A DNA stretch of 49,498 nt from Candidatus Aenigmatarchaeota archaeon (GTDB lineage: Archaea > Aenigmatarchaeota > Aenigmatarchaeia > QMZS01), in NCBI GenBank assembly GCA_016932615.1, contig JAFGCN010000014.1, positions 1 through 49,498 of the forward strand, in the 5' to 3' direction. Made by a program: the position numbers and the translations under genes. Under the pieces are notes generated by a model, which was given only the letters and a program-made list of their open reading frames with translations, made no database searches and was not told where the DNA came from. Shown one piece after another: positions 38,637-48,156 of the stretch. The number at the start of each line of letters is the position of its first letter. Within the stretch, counting starts at the first letter, position 1.

Positions 38637-41375
38637 CTACCCCCCATTGCTGTTTTCCTTGGGTTTGGCAAAAACCACTAAAACCGCAAGCAGGAAGACG
38701 CCCACCAGAGGCAGAATGCTTTCAAAGCCAACCGCGTTACTAAACACGTTAAGCCAGGCCGTCTCACGATAAATTTCTCGGCCCGTACCGCTTTCTCTCA
38801 CAACAAACTCGAATTCATAACTTCCAATTCTGTCAGCCCGGTTCAGCATGGCCGTCGTATAAGCCGCACGGTACAGGTCCCAGTCACTCGTGGCAGGCAA
38901 TTCCAAGCTTGTTACCTTGCACCCACTCCCGCAGTCCTCGGACTCGTTTGCAAAATCAACCCAGTTGATGGCGGCAGGGTATTCCTTACACATCATCATA
39001 AGATCAACCGGGATTGAGTAATTCTCCTTGTTTAGCGCGCTTATCTCCCAGATTGTGTAATCTCCCTGCCCAAGGCCTGCGCTGGCCATCGGAGGAGATA
39101 CCTGGAACATGTCAAAAGTGTTTGAGAAGTTCCTGGATTTAGGGTCGGTCTTGTTCTTCTCTTTATCTTCCGGGTCTCCGCCTCTCCACGGAACCCAGCC
39201 CTTCTCGGTGCAGATATAGAGCATCTTTATTCCTTCAGCGGTCCAGCCAGTATGGGCAAATGAGCCAAGAGGCACTTTCTCAACAAAGCCGATTTCATCC
39301 GCGCTTGGCGCCCGATCGCACTTCAAAACCATGTACTGCCTCCCTTCTGAAGCGTCACTTGGGTAAGTTGGGGCCACCTCCTTCTTTCCGATATACTGAA
39401 GGTCGGGAAGGACATTCAGCCACTCAGGGTCCCAGCCGCCTCTTGGAAGATAAGCCTCAACAGGGCAGGCGTAAAGCATAGCGTAGTCGGTTCTTGTTTG
39501 AGGTGCAACCCAGGCATCGTTTATCCCGCAGGAGCGATAAGCCATGACCGGGCGGGACTGGGTTTCTTTCGTGAGCTTTCCGTCAAGAAGAATCCTTGCG
39601 GTGTCATTCTCAAGGGTAGGTACTGCCTCCATCGGGCCGTACCCTGAAGAAGCTGCCTCATACACTCCAGAGCCAATCCATTTCTCAAGCGCCATGCAGC
39701 GGTCCCAGTTGTACATGCACTCAGCCAGGTGCTCGGAGTTAAGCTCGGACATGTTTCCCCATGTCCAGGACTGTGTGCAGTTGTACTCAAACTCAGTATC
39801 GAGCGAAATCTGGGTCAGATACTCTTCAGTCAGAAGTATATCAACAGAAACCGTCAGGCGCGCCTTATTCCTGGGAAGCTTATCGACAGACCTGATCCGA
39901 AAATCAGTTGTCGTAAATACGGGCTCGTAATCCCCACACCCCCTTACATCAAAAGCTTCAGAAAAGTACCTGCGAATCATTCCCTCCACATTGCTATCCG
40001 AAAAAGCTCCGCTATCGGTGAGAACCTCATATATTTCTTCAGTATTGGATGAATTCATTACATAAGCGCTGAAATTCTCATAATCCATTGAAAAAAGCGT
40101 GTTTGTGTTTATGTCGATGGTGGTCTGCCTGTCCGAAAGCTCGACCGGAGTCTTCACGCTGTCCATTATCAGGCCCTCAAGGTCAACGCTTGTGCTTATG
40201 CCGCACTTTGCCCGAATCAGACCTTCCAGGTCCTCGTCAAGACCGTAATTGGCATAATAAGCGCTCAGGTCATCCGCGCTACAGACTTTCTTTCGATTGA
40301 TTTCGTTTATCGAAAGCGCGTTTATCACGCAGTTTCGCTTGACCGACAGGTTCATGGCGCAGTCTTCACCCTGGTCCCCGGAAAGGGAAACGCCACCCAC
40401 AAAGTCAGAGGAATAATAAATATCTCCAACCCTTCCAGCGCTTTCAGGAATTTCACCGGGAAGGTCTTTCCACTGCGCGGCATTTCCGCTCTTAGTGTCT
40501 GTAATTTTTTCCAGGGACTCCACAAACTGCCTTCTCCAAGCCCATCCAACATAGCCGTTAAGCGTTGACTCGAGCTGGTATGCTTCCCTGAAGGCAAGCT
40601 GGTCGGGTATAACAAACTGCTCAATAAGACCCCGATTTTCGTGAAGGTAATCCAGTGTCCTGTGCTTCGCATAAAGCCCGTATTCCCTTGCAGGAACCCC
40701 TCCATAAGCGTCCTTTAGCTCAACGGTAAGGCGCAAAAGAGGAATCCTGTTCAGGCATGCCTCTACATAAGCGGAAAATGTAAGGTCTGTTGACTCTCCG
40801 CTCCGAAGTATCGAGTTGCTGGACTTGCCACCAATGCTAAGCTCGTTAAAACTCAGGCCTGACTCCTGGGGGGTGTAAAGCTCTGCCAGTTTTCTTGCGT
40901 TCGGGCAAATCCAGCTGGAAGCATCTAAAGAAGTCCAGTTCTGGACACTCCATTTGAAATTTCCAAGGTATTCCGCTCCGCATGGCTCGCTGGTAACCTG
41001 AAATGCCCCCTCTGTATCGCATCCCTGAGTCTCCCATTTAGTGCAGGTCCAGGGGTCATCATGGCACTCGACACATTTCTGGATGCAGGTGTACTTTTTT
41101 TCGATAAGTGGTTTTGCACAATAAAGAACACTCGTCTTTCCAAAATCACAGCCCTCAAAGTAGTACCTCTGCTGAATAAATGTCTGTGAAGTGTCGGTCT
41201 TTGGAAACATGTTTTCACAGGTCTCTGGTGGGTAATAGTGAGGGTCTGCCAAGATAATTCCCGCTGCAAAAAAACTAACTGACGCCAACAAACTAAATGT
41301 GAAGGCAGCCAAAATCCGGAAAGAACCCTCTTGTGCACGACTAAAACTCAGGCCCCTCAAAACACCCCCCCTCAT
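38637..41375 (-). CDS. large cysteine-rich surface protein, 912 aa, anchored at both ends
   Basis: An N-terminal hydrophobic helix (FRILAAFTFSLLASVSFFAAGIILA, about residues 20-43) acts as signal or anchor. The large outer part starts with a cysteine cluster (CIQKCVECHDDPWTC then QGC; about residues 92-115) and many isolated Cys. The C-terminus has a second membrane helix (ILPLVGVFLLAVLVVFA) and a polar tail. No known enzyme domain. It overlaps the 41372 gene by ATGA, so translation is coupled. It is the last gene of a three-gene operon of envelope proteins. Confidence 0.75.
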   Translation of the reverse strand: MRGGVLRGLSFSRAQEGSFRILAAFTFSLLASVSFFAAGIILADPHYYPPETCENMFPKTDTSQTFIQQRYYFEGCDFGKTSVLYCAKPLIEKKYTCIQKCVECHDDPWTCTKWETQGCDTEGAFQVTSEPCGAEYLGNFKWSVQNWTSLDASSWICPNARKLAELYTPQESGLSFNELSIGGKSSNSILRSGESTDLTFSAYVEACLNRIPLLRLTVELKDAYGGVPAREYGLYAKHRTLDYLHENRGLIEQFVIPDQLAFREAYQLESTLNGYVGWAWRRQFVESLEKITDTKSGNAAQWKDLPGEIPESAGRVGDIYYSSDFVGGVSLSGDQGEDCAMNLSVKRNCVINALSINEINRKKVCSADDLSAYYANYGLDEDLEGLIRAKCGISTSVDLEGLIMDSVKTPVELSDRQTTIDINTNTLFSMDYENFSAYVMNSSNTEEIYEVLTDSGAFSDSNVEGMIRRYFSEAFDVRGCGDYEPVFTTTDFRIRSVDKLPRNKARLTVSVDILLTEEYLTQISLDTEFEYNCTQSWTWGNMSELNSEHLAECMYNWDRCMALEKWIGSGVYEAASSGYGPMEAVPTLENDTARILLDGKLTKETQSRPVMAYRSCGINDAWVAPQTRTDYAMLYACPVEAYLPRGGWDPEWLNVLPDLQYIGKKEVAPTYPSDASEGRQYMVLKCDRAPSADEIGFVEKVPLGSFAHTGWTAEGIKMLYICTEKGWVPWRGGDPEDKEKNKTDPKSRNFSNTFDMFQVSPPMASAGLGQGDYTIWEISALNKENYSIPVDLMMMCKEYPAAINWVDFANESEDCGSGCKVTSLELPATSDWDLYRAAYTTAMLNRADRIGSYEFEFVVRESGTGREIYRETAWLNVFSNAVGFESILPLVGVFLLAVLVVFAKPKENSNGG

Positions 41376-42760
41376 TTTTTTGCCTTGAGATACACAAACA
41401 GAACAAATGCAACAATAAGCATTATGACCGCAATCAATTTGTAAATCTGATAGGTCTCGTATTCCACTCGCTCAATAGTCTTCTCTATTGCGGCGCAGTC
41501 AAGGCAGTCTCCCATTATTTCCTCTTCGGGAGTGCAAACACCATTGTCAAAACAGGCCTCGGCCTGCCTGGAAAGTATCCGCCCGTCATCGGACATAATT
41601 AATTCTGAAGAAAGCTCCTTATAAGACTGGTTTACCGAGTCGAAGACTTCTCCTCCTTTGCCAAGCTCAACAGAGAGCACATACTCCTCAAGACCTTCCG
41701 GGGGCTTCACGTAAAAGTCAAAGGCCTGCGTTTTGGCAGTAAGGGTCATCGACTCCTTGACAAGATTCGCCACTTCCTTTTCGGCCGAATAAACGCTCAG
41801 CTCGAGGTAAGCTCCCGACACGTTTGACTTGTCGGCAGGGCCCACGACGTGGACTCTCACAAGCCCCTGCTCTCCCGGCTCATATCTGCCCTTGAAGTTT
41901 TCGACCTCCATTATCGAGCCGGTTTCCCCGGATATTACCGCGCGCACCTCTTTTTCCCCCAGGAAGTCTTCTCCTGAGTAGATTCCAACAATCACCGAGT
42001 ACGTCCCGGGGCGTGGGGGCTTAAACGCAATGGAGTACCGCCCACTCTCTCCGGATGCCAGGTTTCCAAGATTCTGGCTTAAATCCAGAACAGAGGAAGA
42101 AGTGTCAAGCGGCGAATAGCTGGAGACCATCCTGAGCCGGGCAGTAAGTTCAAGTGAAGACTGTGTGGGGTTTTGCAAGCCAAACTCAGCAAAAAGCGTG
42201 CTCTGCCTTGGGATTGTTTCGCCAACTGTTCCATAGAGCCGATGCGTCAGGGTCTGCGTAATCCCGGGCGCAATTTCCTGTGTTTCAGAATACCGCAGGT
42301 AAAGCCCACCCTCGCTAAATATGATGCCCTTGCCCTTCACGGAAGCGACATCGATTTCAATTTCCCGGAACATGGAAGCAAGGGGGATTCCCGCAGCGCT
42401 GATTGCGCCCACCACAACAGTATAGTCACCTCCAAACAAAGCAGAAGGAATTCTGGCGCTTTTGTTCAGGAAGCGAACTTCACCCGGCGCAAGCTCAAGG
42501 GGCTCAGCGGACGAGAACACAACCGCACTGTCCGAATTCCTGAGGATTTTCAACTGCAAGACCAGGTCTGTGGCAGGATATCCCGCCCCGTTGACAATCG
42601 TGGTCTCGACAGAAATATAATCTCCGGGCGCGTAGACTTCACTATCGAGCTTGAAGCCCTGAAAAAAGAGTCCATGCGACTCTGCCATAGCCGGCAATGC
42701 CAAAGTCCCTGCAATTAAGCTTGCCAAAAATGCCAAATGGCATACCCTGCGACAACGCAT
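41372..42760 (-). CDS. signal-peptide surface protein with Ig-like repeats and C-terminal anchor, about 462 aa
   Basis: Starting at 42760 (MRCRRVCHLAFLASLIAGTL) there is a cleavable-looking signal ending near LPAMAES. The first outer part has SEVYAPGDYISVETTIVNGAGYPATDLVLQL, typical of CARDB/Ig-like domains; further similar stretches follow (GEVRFLNKSARIPSALFGGDY..., GSIMEVENFKGRYEPGEQG). Near the C-terminus a CFDNGVCTPEEEIMGDCLDC Cys cluster precedes the helix IYKLIAVIMLIVAFVLFVYL. A start at 42805 would only add an odd lead. Probable cell-surface assembly factor. Confidence 0.75.
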   Translation of the reverse strand: MRCRRVCHLAFLASLIAGTLALPAMAESHGLFFQGFKLDSEVYAPGDYISVETTIVNGAGYPATDLVLQLKILRNSDSAVVFSSAEPLELAPGEVRFLNKSARIPSALFGGDYTVVVGAISAAGIPLASMFREIEIDVASVKGKGIIFSEGGLYLRYSETQEIAPGITQTLTHRLYGTVGETIPRQSTLFAEFGLQNPTQSSLELTARLRMVSSYSPLDTSSSVLDLSQNLGNLASGESGRYSIAFKPPRPGTYSVIVGIYSGEDFLGEKEVRAVISGETGSIMEVENFKGRYEPGEQGLVRVHVVGPADKSNVSGAYLELSVYSAEKEVANLVKESMTLTAKTQAFDFYVKPPEGLEEYVLSVELGKGGEVFDSVNQSYKELSSELIMSDDGRILSRQAEACFDNGVCTPEEEIMGDCLDCAAIEKTIERVEYETYQIYKLIAVIMLIVAFVLFVYLKAKK

Positions 42761-42795
42761 AAAATATATACTCCTGAATAAATATGGCAATCTGG

Positions 42796-43368
42796 CTATA
42801 TGCAAAACTCTGCAACCGCTTCTTCAAATCCATCGGAAGTCAGCACTGAAACAACCCTCCTGGAGCAGGTCTCGCCCCTGCCTTCAAAGCGCGGAACTGA
42901 AGTCAGCGCCTCAAGGTAGATGGGTGAGGAGATTTTCTCTTCAAGCCGGTTATAAAAAGGCCCCGCCGTACAGAAATCATGCACAAAATAGTCCGAAGTT
43001 AAATAAGCGTAAAACTCCGCCCTTCCTGAAATGTTTGCGACAAAACCCTCCAGCCGCTCATCATAGCAGACCGGCTTTCCGCTGGAATCAAGCACCAGGT
43101 CCGCCCCATAGCCGGGAAGAACCACCAACTCATTTTCAGAGTACCCCTCCACCAGAATGACCCTCTTTTCGAAAAGCGCCTTTGGAACTGCGGCAAGGGC
43201 ATTTTCGAGTTCTGAATCTGCTTGCATTTGCCTTTCGTTGCTAAGCCGCTCCATGTATTCCTGGTTCAGGTAGGCAAATGAGGAAAAAAAGGCGAGCATG
43301 AACAGGGAAATGCCAACTGCAAAGTCCAGGTTGATGTTTCCCCTGGAAGTCCTTCCGATAGCCCCCAT
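42796..43368 (-). CDS. pilin-like membrane-anchored protein, 190 aa
   Basis: Short basic N-terminus (MGAIGRTSRGNINL) followed by a hydrophobic helix (FAVGISLFMLAFFSSFAYL), then a helical Glu/Arg/Asn stretch and a mostly beta outer domain with four cysteines. This resembles archaeal class III pilins, but no clear (K/R)G-cleavage site is certain. It is first of the operon 43368-38637. The spacer to the divergent 43391 gene is only 22 bp, so its promoter must overlap that gene's coding start. Confidence 0.65.
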   Translation of the reverse strand: MGAIGRTSRGNINLDFAVGISLFMLAFFSSFAYLNQEYMERLSNERQMQADSELENALAAVPKALFEKRVILVEGYSENELVVLPGYGADLVLDSSGKPVCYDERLEGFVANISGRAEFYAYLTSDYFVHDFCTAGPFYNRLEEKISSPIYLEALTSVPRFEGRGETCSRRVVSVLTSDGFEEAVAEFCI

Positions 43369-43390
43369 TTATTTATATTCTTTTGTAATT

Positions 43391-43819
43391 ATGGGAGTTC
43401 TTGGAATAAGGTTCACCGAAATTTCAGCAAAATCAGGAAAGTCTGCAAAAGGAGACATACAGGTCTCAACTTCCCTTCCCGCAATCAAGTCCATGAAAAA
43501 GATGGAGGTGGGGACAGGAAAGGACAAAAAAGACATAATCCTGATGGAATTCGATTACTCCACAATTTACCAGCCGCTTGACGCAAGAATTGACCTCAAG
43601 GGCGAATTGAGCTACCTTACTGAAGAATCCAAAAAGATAATGGACCGCTGGAACAAGGACAAAAAGATGGATGACAAGGTTTCGGTCCCTATCCTGAACC
43701 ACCTGATTAAGAAGTGCTCAGTTGAATCCATAAAGCTTGCAGACGACCTTCAGCTTCCGGTTCCTGTCAAGCTTCCTGAAATCAGGTCAAAGGAAGAGAA
43801 AGCTAAAGGCAAGAAGTAG
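43391..43819 (+). CDS. conserved small soluble protein, 142 aa, possibly SecB-like
   Basis: A cytosolic protein with a beta-rich N-terminal part (GDIQVSTSLPAIKSMKKMEV), a central IILMEFDYSTIYQPLDARIDLKGELSYL, and a helical end (VPILNHLIKKCSVESIKLADDL, then LPVPVKLPEI). The pattern of a beta sheet plus ILN...KC...LA..L.LP resembles small SecB-like archaeal proteins that I recall, which is a tentative comparison. The adjacent operon of secreted proteins would fit a chaperone. The ATG at 43391 fits a TTTATATT box (43370-43377). Confidence 0.5.
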   Translation: MGVLGIRFTEISAKSGKSAKGDIQVSTSLPAIKSMKKMEVGTGKDKKDIILMEFDYSTIYQPLDARIDLKGELSYLTEESKKIMDRWNKDKKMDDKVSVPILNHLIKKCSVESIKLADDLQLPVPVKLPEIRSKEEKAKGKK

Positions 43820-43920
43820 GTCCCTAATTCGAACTTTGCGTTTCCTCTAAAAAATTGCAATTACTCGATCATCTGAGGGTTAAATTATCAAGGCAAATAA
43901 TTCCCTCTTCATCCAAACAA

Positions 43921-44493
43921 TCAAAAAAAGTGTGTGAGATCAACCGCATACCTCTCAACACCTCCACAGTAAACGCTCCTCAGAAGTCCCATCTCCTGCC
44001 AGGTCTTTATAGTTTGTCTAAGGTTTCCCTGAACATTCCTCCGCTTTTTGCGCTCAAGCAATTCAGAATAGGAAAGAACGGGAAGTTCATCCCCAAAGTC
44101 TCCTCCATCATCCTCCAGGAGACGTGTAATGTCACAAGTGCCATGAGGCGACCTTTTACGAAAATACTCTTTCTGGTACTTCAAATAGTCTTCCCTATGC
44201 CTTTCGAGGTAATCCTTCTGGTGCGCTCTTCTCCTTTCGGGATTTCTTTGATTCCACTGTCTTTGATACTCATTTCTGTCTCCCGGGGCAACATAGTTGC
44301 ATACCGTTGACTCAGAAAGCCGGGGTGAAAGCCCCCCAGCAATCTCAGCAAGAGATTTTCCCTCAAGTATGCCTCCAGCAATTTTCTGGGCAGTGCCATA
44401 GTCCGGCATCCCCCCAGAAGCCGAACGGGTAATGACTCTCTCTATACGGTCTGCATCCTGAAAGAACCTTGCCGGATACAATGGTCTTGCCAT
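43921..44493 (-). CDS. HTH DNA-binding protein, 190 aa
   Basis: N-terminal helices IERVITRSASGGMPDYGTAQKI and EGKSLAEIAGGLSPRLSEST look like a helix-turn-helix (residues about 15-60). A very charged linker (ERRRAHQKDYLERHREDYLK) follows, and the C-terminal part (LRQTIKTWQEMGLLRSVYCGGVERYAVD) has a winged-helix pattern. It lies downstream of the 44529 gene on the same strand. A perfect inverted repeat (44507-44521) sits at its core promoter, so autoregulation is likely. Start at 44493 (MARPLYPARFF) is preferred to 44517. Base composition is A+T-richer than the surface genes. Confidence 0.65.
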   Translation of the reverse strand: MARPLYPARFFQDADRIERVITRSASGGMPDYGTAQKIAGGILEGKSLAEIAGGLSPRLSESTVCNYVAPGDRNEYQRQWNQRNPERRRAHQKDYLERHREDYLKYQKEYFRKRSPHGTCDITRLLEDDGGDFGDELPVLSYSELLERKKRRNVQGNLRQTIKTWQEMGLLRSVYCGGVERYAVDLTHFF

Positions 44494-44506
44494 ATTATCA
44501 CCACAA

Positions 44507-44521
44507 TTAAGTAACACTTAA
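44507..44521. promoter_or_regulatory. inverted-repeat operator candidate for the HTH gene
   Basis: TTAAGT-AAC-ACTTAA is a perfect 6-bp inverted repeat with a 3-nt spacer, 14-28 nt upstream of the ATG at 44493, overlapping or abutting the expected TATA position. A dimeric regulator bound here would block transcription. Confidence 0.5.
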
Positions 44522-44528
44522 TACCTAT

Positions 44529-47117
44529 TTATTCCACAAAAGCAACCTCAGAGCCGCGCATGGAGTAAAGAAGCGTCTTATCCACGACATTGCTTGGGTC
44601 ACTTGAGTCCTTTACGACATAAGCAGCAGTTATGAACACGGAGGGGGCATTGTTGTAAGGGTTTCCTTCCCTGCAGACCTGCTGGGTTACCTCAAAGACA
44701 TAGTCATCCCCGGTAATGACTCTTTCCAGGACACCGTTATCCTCGTAAAAATGCTGGCCCGGAACCATCTCAACCACATTCCCGGAGTCAAGGTTTGGCC
44801 AGAATTTCATGTTCTGGCAGTACTCGGGGGGAGTCGTGCAGACTTCAACCTTCTTTATGGTGGGGGAGCCAAGAAGCGTGCTTGACGGGATTTCGATTTC
44901 CTTTTCCTCAAACTCCGGGCAGCACAGGCCTGAAGCATTGATTGTCCAGTTCAGGACGAGGTTTTCGTTTCCGGCAGCAGAGCAGCTAATCTCTGGGGTT
45001 TCAAGAACTGCGCGCTCTGCAGGGTCATCCATCCGCTTCAGGAGTTGGTTTCTTTCAAAAGTGCTAAGCTCAGTATTACCAATAACTGCAATATCAGTCC
45101 CAAGATCCAGCCGCCATTCACCAGGTATCTTCAGTTCCCTGGGAAATATCTCATCATAGCTCACATCCCCCGAAGAATCATAGAGGACTCTGGACACGTT
45201 TACCCTTATGTTCGGCAGGCATTCGCTCATTCTTTTGTTTGACGGGTAAATGGCGTCATAAGCATTCTGGCACAAGAAAAGCCCGCTATCGACTGGCACG
45301 TCCTCAAGGTACCAGGGTGAGCAAAATCCCCAGGCGTCTTTTGAGCAGGTAGAGCACTTGTGGGCAACGCAGCTAAGGCCAGTGCACTGCCTAGAATTGT
45401 CGCATTCCCCAACAGCATTCCACCCGGCGCACGCGGAAGCTGAAGCATAGTAGTCTGACTCGGACAGGTCTGAAAATCCCCGGTCAACAAGCTTGCTGGA
45501 CTCGACAACGATATAGCGGACATCTATCGCGTCCTCCGGCAGGTTTCGGTACAGGTCTATCATGCTCTTGGCAAACTCACAGGCATCCTTTCTTGGAAGC
45601 TTGTCTTTTTCAAGGCATTCGGAAGCAGTATTTACGTCCACCATGAAGCCCCCTGGCCCGGGCAGTTTGCAGGCCCAGTGCGAATAAATATTGTCGCAGG
45701 TATATTCTCCGCTGGGCTTTGTGAGGTACTCACAGGAAATCTCGCAGTCCTGAACGTTTTTCTTCAAAAACCACCACGGCCCGCCCTCATTGCACCGAAG
45801 CTTGCAAAATTCCATCTCATTTGTTGCTGTCCAGGACTTGCGGGCGCTCTCGACTTTGAGGTAATATTGATAACGCCCAAGAAGGTCTTTAGAGTACCCG
45901 GGAAGCCATGTCCTGACAGATGCGGTTTTGGGGCTGCAAAGCTTCTCTGAAAGCTGACCCTCGGTGTAAATGTAGTCGGGAATTCTCGTAACAAGCGGGC
46001 ATTCTTCCCCATTATTCTTCCTGTATACGGAGAGCACGTTCAGCCCCATCATATTGCCGGTGCCATATGCAGGGTCATCGACTTCGGTTCTTTCAAAACC
46101 CCAGTTGAAGCCGCAGGAGGCATAAACTTTTTTGCTTTCCCACCAAACCCTTCTTCCAACCCCAAAAAAGTCAAAGAAGCTCACCAAAAAACGCTTATAT
46201 GCTTCAACGGTCTTAGAATATACGCTTTCGCTTACCTCAGTTGCCCCCTCGTTTACTATGCACCCTTCAGGATACGAGCCAAGCGGGTAATATGCCTCGG
46301 CTTGGCCAAGCACCCCAACTCGATAGATTCCATCCCGAAGGCGGGTTGCAAGGTTCGTTGTAGTGGAAACCTTTAGCTCTGCAGGGCGCACATCAGCACC
46401 CTTGACAAATGTAGGAAGCTGGCACTGGGCAAGTATTGCATTATAGCTTGTCATGTCTTTTGCGTATTCCCCCCCGTCGCCTCCTTCTTCGTAGTAATCC
46501 CCAGTCCCGAAAAATGACCTCAGGTAGCGGGAAGTCCTTGGAAGCTGACCCCCGCCGGAAGTTTCCTCTTCTCCATTTTCATCCACAACAATAGTGGAAG
46601 GGTCTGTTGATGTGTAAGTGGGCCTTGCACAGGTAGTGAAAACCGAGGCGCTCTCCTTTGGAAGATACAGCCGGTACGGATCTTCCCCTTCGGAGGTCAT
46701 CTCAAGATAGATATCTGAGTCGGGTATGAAAAAGTCGCGTGAAAGTTTCTCAAAAATGATGTCTGAAGTGTCTGACTTGCTGAGCCCGTCACTATTTTCC
46801 GAGTTCCAGCTCCTGAGAAAATCCTCATCAAAAATATTCGGCTTGACTGTCGCCTTGTCCCAGAGAGATATCATGAAGGCAATGTCGCAGGCAGTGTATT
46901 TTTCGACCGGCTCGCGGGGGATTGTGTTGAACTGGACTATAAACCCAAAATAAAACATCGCAAACAGGACAAAAATTGCCATGAAAATTATCCAGCCAAT
47001 CATACCGGGGGTTAGTGAAATCTGCCCCCTTAGACTAAATCCCCTTGATTTCGCAATTGTGGCTGGCTTCCCACTTCCTGCCAATTTGCGCACGCCAGGA
47101 TTCGGCCCGCCCCTCAT
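44529..47117 (-). CDS. large cysteine-rich membrane-anchored surface protein, 862 aa
   Basis: Starting at 47117 (MRGGPNPGVRKLAG) a basic N-terminus precedes a membrane helix (MIGWIIFMAIFVLFAMFYFGFIV, about residues 39-61); the rest is outside. Cysteine-dense segments occur mid-protein (FCKLRCNEGGPWWF, QDCEISCEYL, later RQCTGLSCVAHKCSTCSKD). There is no C-terminal helix. The ATGA overlap with the upstream gene marks coupled translation. The architecture parallels the 912-aa protein at 38637, but I see no clear sequence match. Likely a cell-surface complex component. Confidence 0.75.
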   Translation of the reverse strand: MRGGPNPGVRKLAGSGKPATIAKSRGFSLRGQISLTPGMIGWIIFMAIFVLFAMFYFGFIVQFNTIPREPVEKYTACDIAFMISLWDKATVKPNIFDEDFLRSWNSENSDGLSKSDTSDIIFEKLSRDFFIPDSDIYLEMTSEGEDPYRLYLPKESASVFTTCARPTYTSTDPSTIVVDENGEEETSGGGQLPRTSRYLRSFFGTGDYYEEGGDGGEYAKDMTSYNAILAQCQLPTFVKGADVRPAELKVSTTTNLATRLRDGIYRVGVLGQAEAYYPLGSYPEGCIVNEGATEVSESVYSKTVEAYKRFLVSFFDFFGVGRRVWWESKKVYASCGFNWGFERTEVDDPAYGTGNMMGLNVLSVYRKNNGEECPLVTRIPDYIYTEGQLSEKLCSPKTASVRTWLPGYSKDLLGRYQYYLKVESARKSWTATNEMEFCKLRCNEGGPWWFLKKNVQDCEISCEYLTKPSGEYTCDNIYSHWACKLPGPGGFMVDVNTASECLEKDKLPRKDACEFAKSMIDLYRNLPEDAIDVRYIVVESSKLVDRGFSDLSESDYYASASACAGWNAVGECDNSRQCTGLSCVAHKCSTCSKDAWGFCSPWYLEDVPVDSGLFLCQNAYDAIYPSNKRMSECLPNIRVNVSRVLYDSSGDVSYDEIFPRELKIPGEWRLDLGTDIAVIGNTELSTFERNQLLKRMDDPAERAVLETPEISCSAAGNENLVLNWTINASGLCCPEFEEKEIEIPSSTLLGSPTIKKVEVCTTPPEYCQNMKFWPNLDSGNVVEMVPGQHFYEDNGVLERVITGDDYVFEVTQQVCREGNPYNNAPSVFITAAYVVKDSSDPSNVVDKTLLYSMRGSEVAFVE

Positions 47118-47617
47118 ATTGAAATTCCCGTCTGCCTGTCTATGGCAAGCACTGTGATTGTCCCTGAGCTGGTGTCTACATTTTGCTTTTTGAAGCATAT
47201 CGAGACGACAACGCCTGGACCCCCACAGGTGGTTACAAATCCCTCTTGCCCGACCTCTACAAGCTCGCCCTTCTCGTTATGCTCGTAAAGCGGCAGGAAG
47301 CTTGTCGAAAGATCGGTTGACAGGAATGCCGGCTCCTTGAAATACTCATTTTCCGCGCCCCAGATTTCCACAGTATTCTTGTGTATTGCGAGCTTGCTGC
47401 AGCCGCTTATCGGGATGCAGCTTTCCGAAACCACCGGAGCTTCCTGCATAAGGCCCACGATACCCTTTACCTGCGTTATCGTATGTATCTTCAGGTCGCC
47501 AAAATTCTCTTCAGCCCTTGCCGTGCCAATTCTCTGCCAGGCGCTCACAAGCAGAAGGACAAGCAAAAGCCCCACCAGAAGGGAAACCTGCTCCGTCATG
47601 TCCCCCTTTCGTTTCAT
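47114..47617 (-). CDS. pilin-like/secreted small protein, 167 aa
   Basis: From the ATG at 47617 (MKRKGDMTEQVSLLVGLL) the short charged lead plus hydrophobic helix (SLLVGLLLVLLLVSAW) is a class III pilin-like or anchor signal. The outer domain contains Cys residues in CIPISGC, TTCGG and SICFK. ATGA overlaps join it to both neighbours. A start at 47632 would ignore this overlap. Part of the 48510-44529 operon. Confidence 0.65.
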   Translation of the reverse strand: MKRKGDMTEQVSLLVGLLLVLLLVSAWQRIGTARAEENFGDLKIHTITQVKGIVGLMQEAPVVSESCIPISGCSKLAIHKNTVEIWGAENEYFKEPAFLSTDLSTSFLPLYEHNEKGELVEVGQEGFVTTCGGPGVVVSICFKKQNVDTSSGTITVLAIDRQTGISI

Positions 47618-48138
47618 TGTCCCGAACACCAATCAGATGAACTGTAAATCCTGTCAAGAAGGTCCAACTCGCAGGCGTTTCTCATAAGGTTATACTGCTC
47701 ATCCTCATTTAAGGACTTGAAGTCTGCCTTGCTGGACCAGGCAGAAGCAATCTGGGACCGCACGTCAGAGCTTCTCGAGTCCCTGCAAAGGTAGCTTACG
47801 CCCTCGTCAAAATCTGACTCTTCGTAGCAGGGCTTGTTGTTCCAGGGTGAAGAAGTTCCCCCGCAGTCATTGTACCACCTTGAGCACATCGGGCCCAGGG
47901 GATTTCCATTCGGGGAAAATATTGCAGTCACTTCCTTTAGGAGAGCATTATTCTTGTCCAGGTATTTTTTTGCCCCCACCTTTGTCACTGATTCTCCATA
48001 GAATAGGGGCTTGGAATACTTGTCATAAACTCCCCCGTCGCCAAAGCTCTTTCCAGATATTGCGGCCGCAGAAGCCACGAGAATCAGCACAATTGTAAGG
48101 GATATCAGAAGGGCTATGACCGTCTCATCGCCTCTCAT
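47614..48138 (-). CDS. pilin-like/secreted cysteine-containing protein, 174 aa
   Basis: MRGDETVIALLISLTIVLIL gives a short polar lead and a long hydrophobic helix up to about residue 27. Then follows an outer domain with several cysteines (PMCSRWYNDCGG, NKPCYEE, YLCRDS, NACELD, DWCSGQ). Probably held by disulfides outside the cell. It overlaps the downstream gene by ATGA and follows the 48157 gene by 18 nt. Confidence 0.65.
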   Translation of the reverse strand: MRGDETVIALLISLTIVLILVASAAAISGKSFGDGGVYDKYSKPLFYGESVTKVGAKKYLDKNNALLKEVTAIFSPNGNPLGPMCSRWYNDCGGTSSPWNNKPCYEESDFDEGVSYLCRDSRSSDVRSQIASAWSSKADFKSLNEDEQYNLMRNACELDLLDRIYSSSDWCSGQ

Positions 48139-48156
48139 AATCCAGACTGCCCGACC

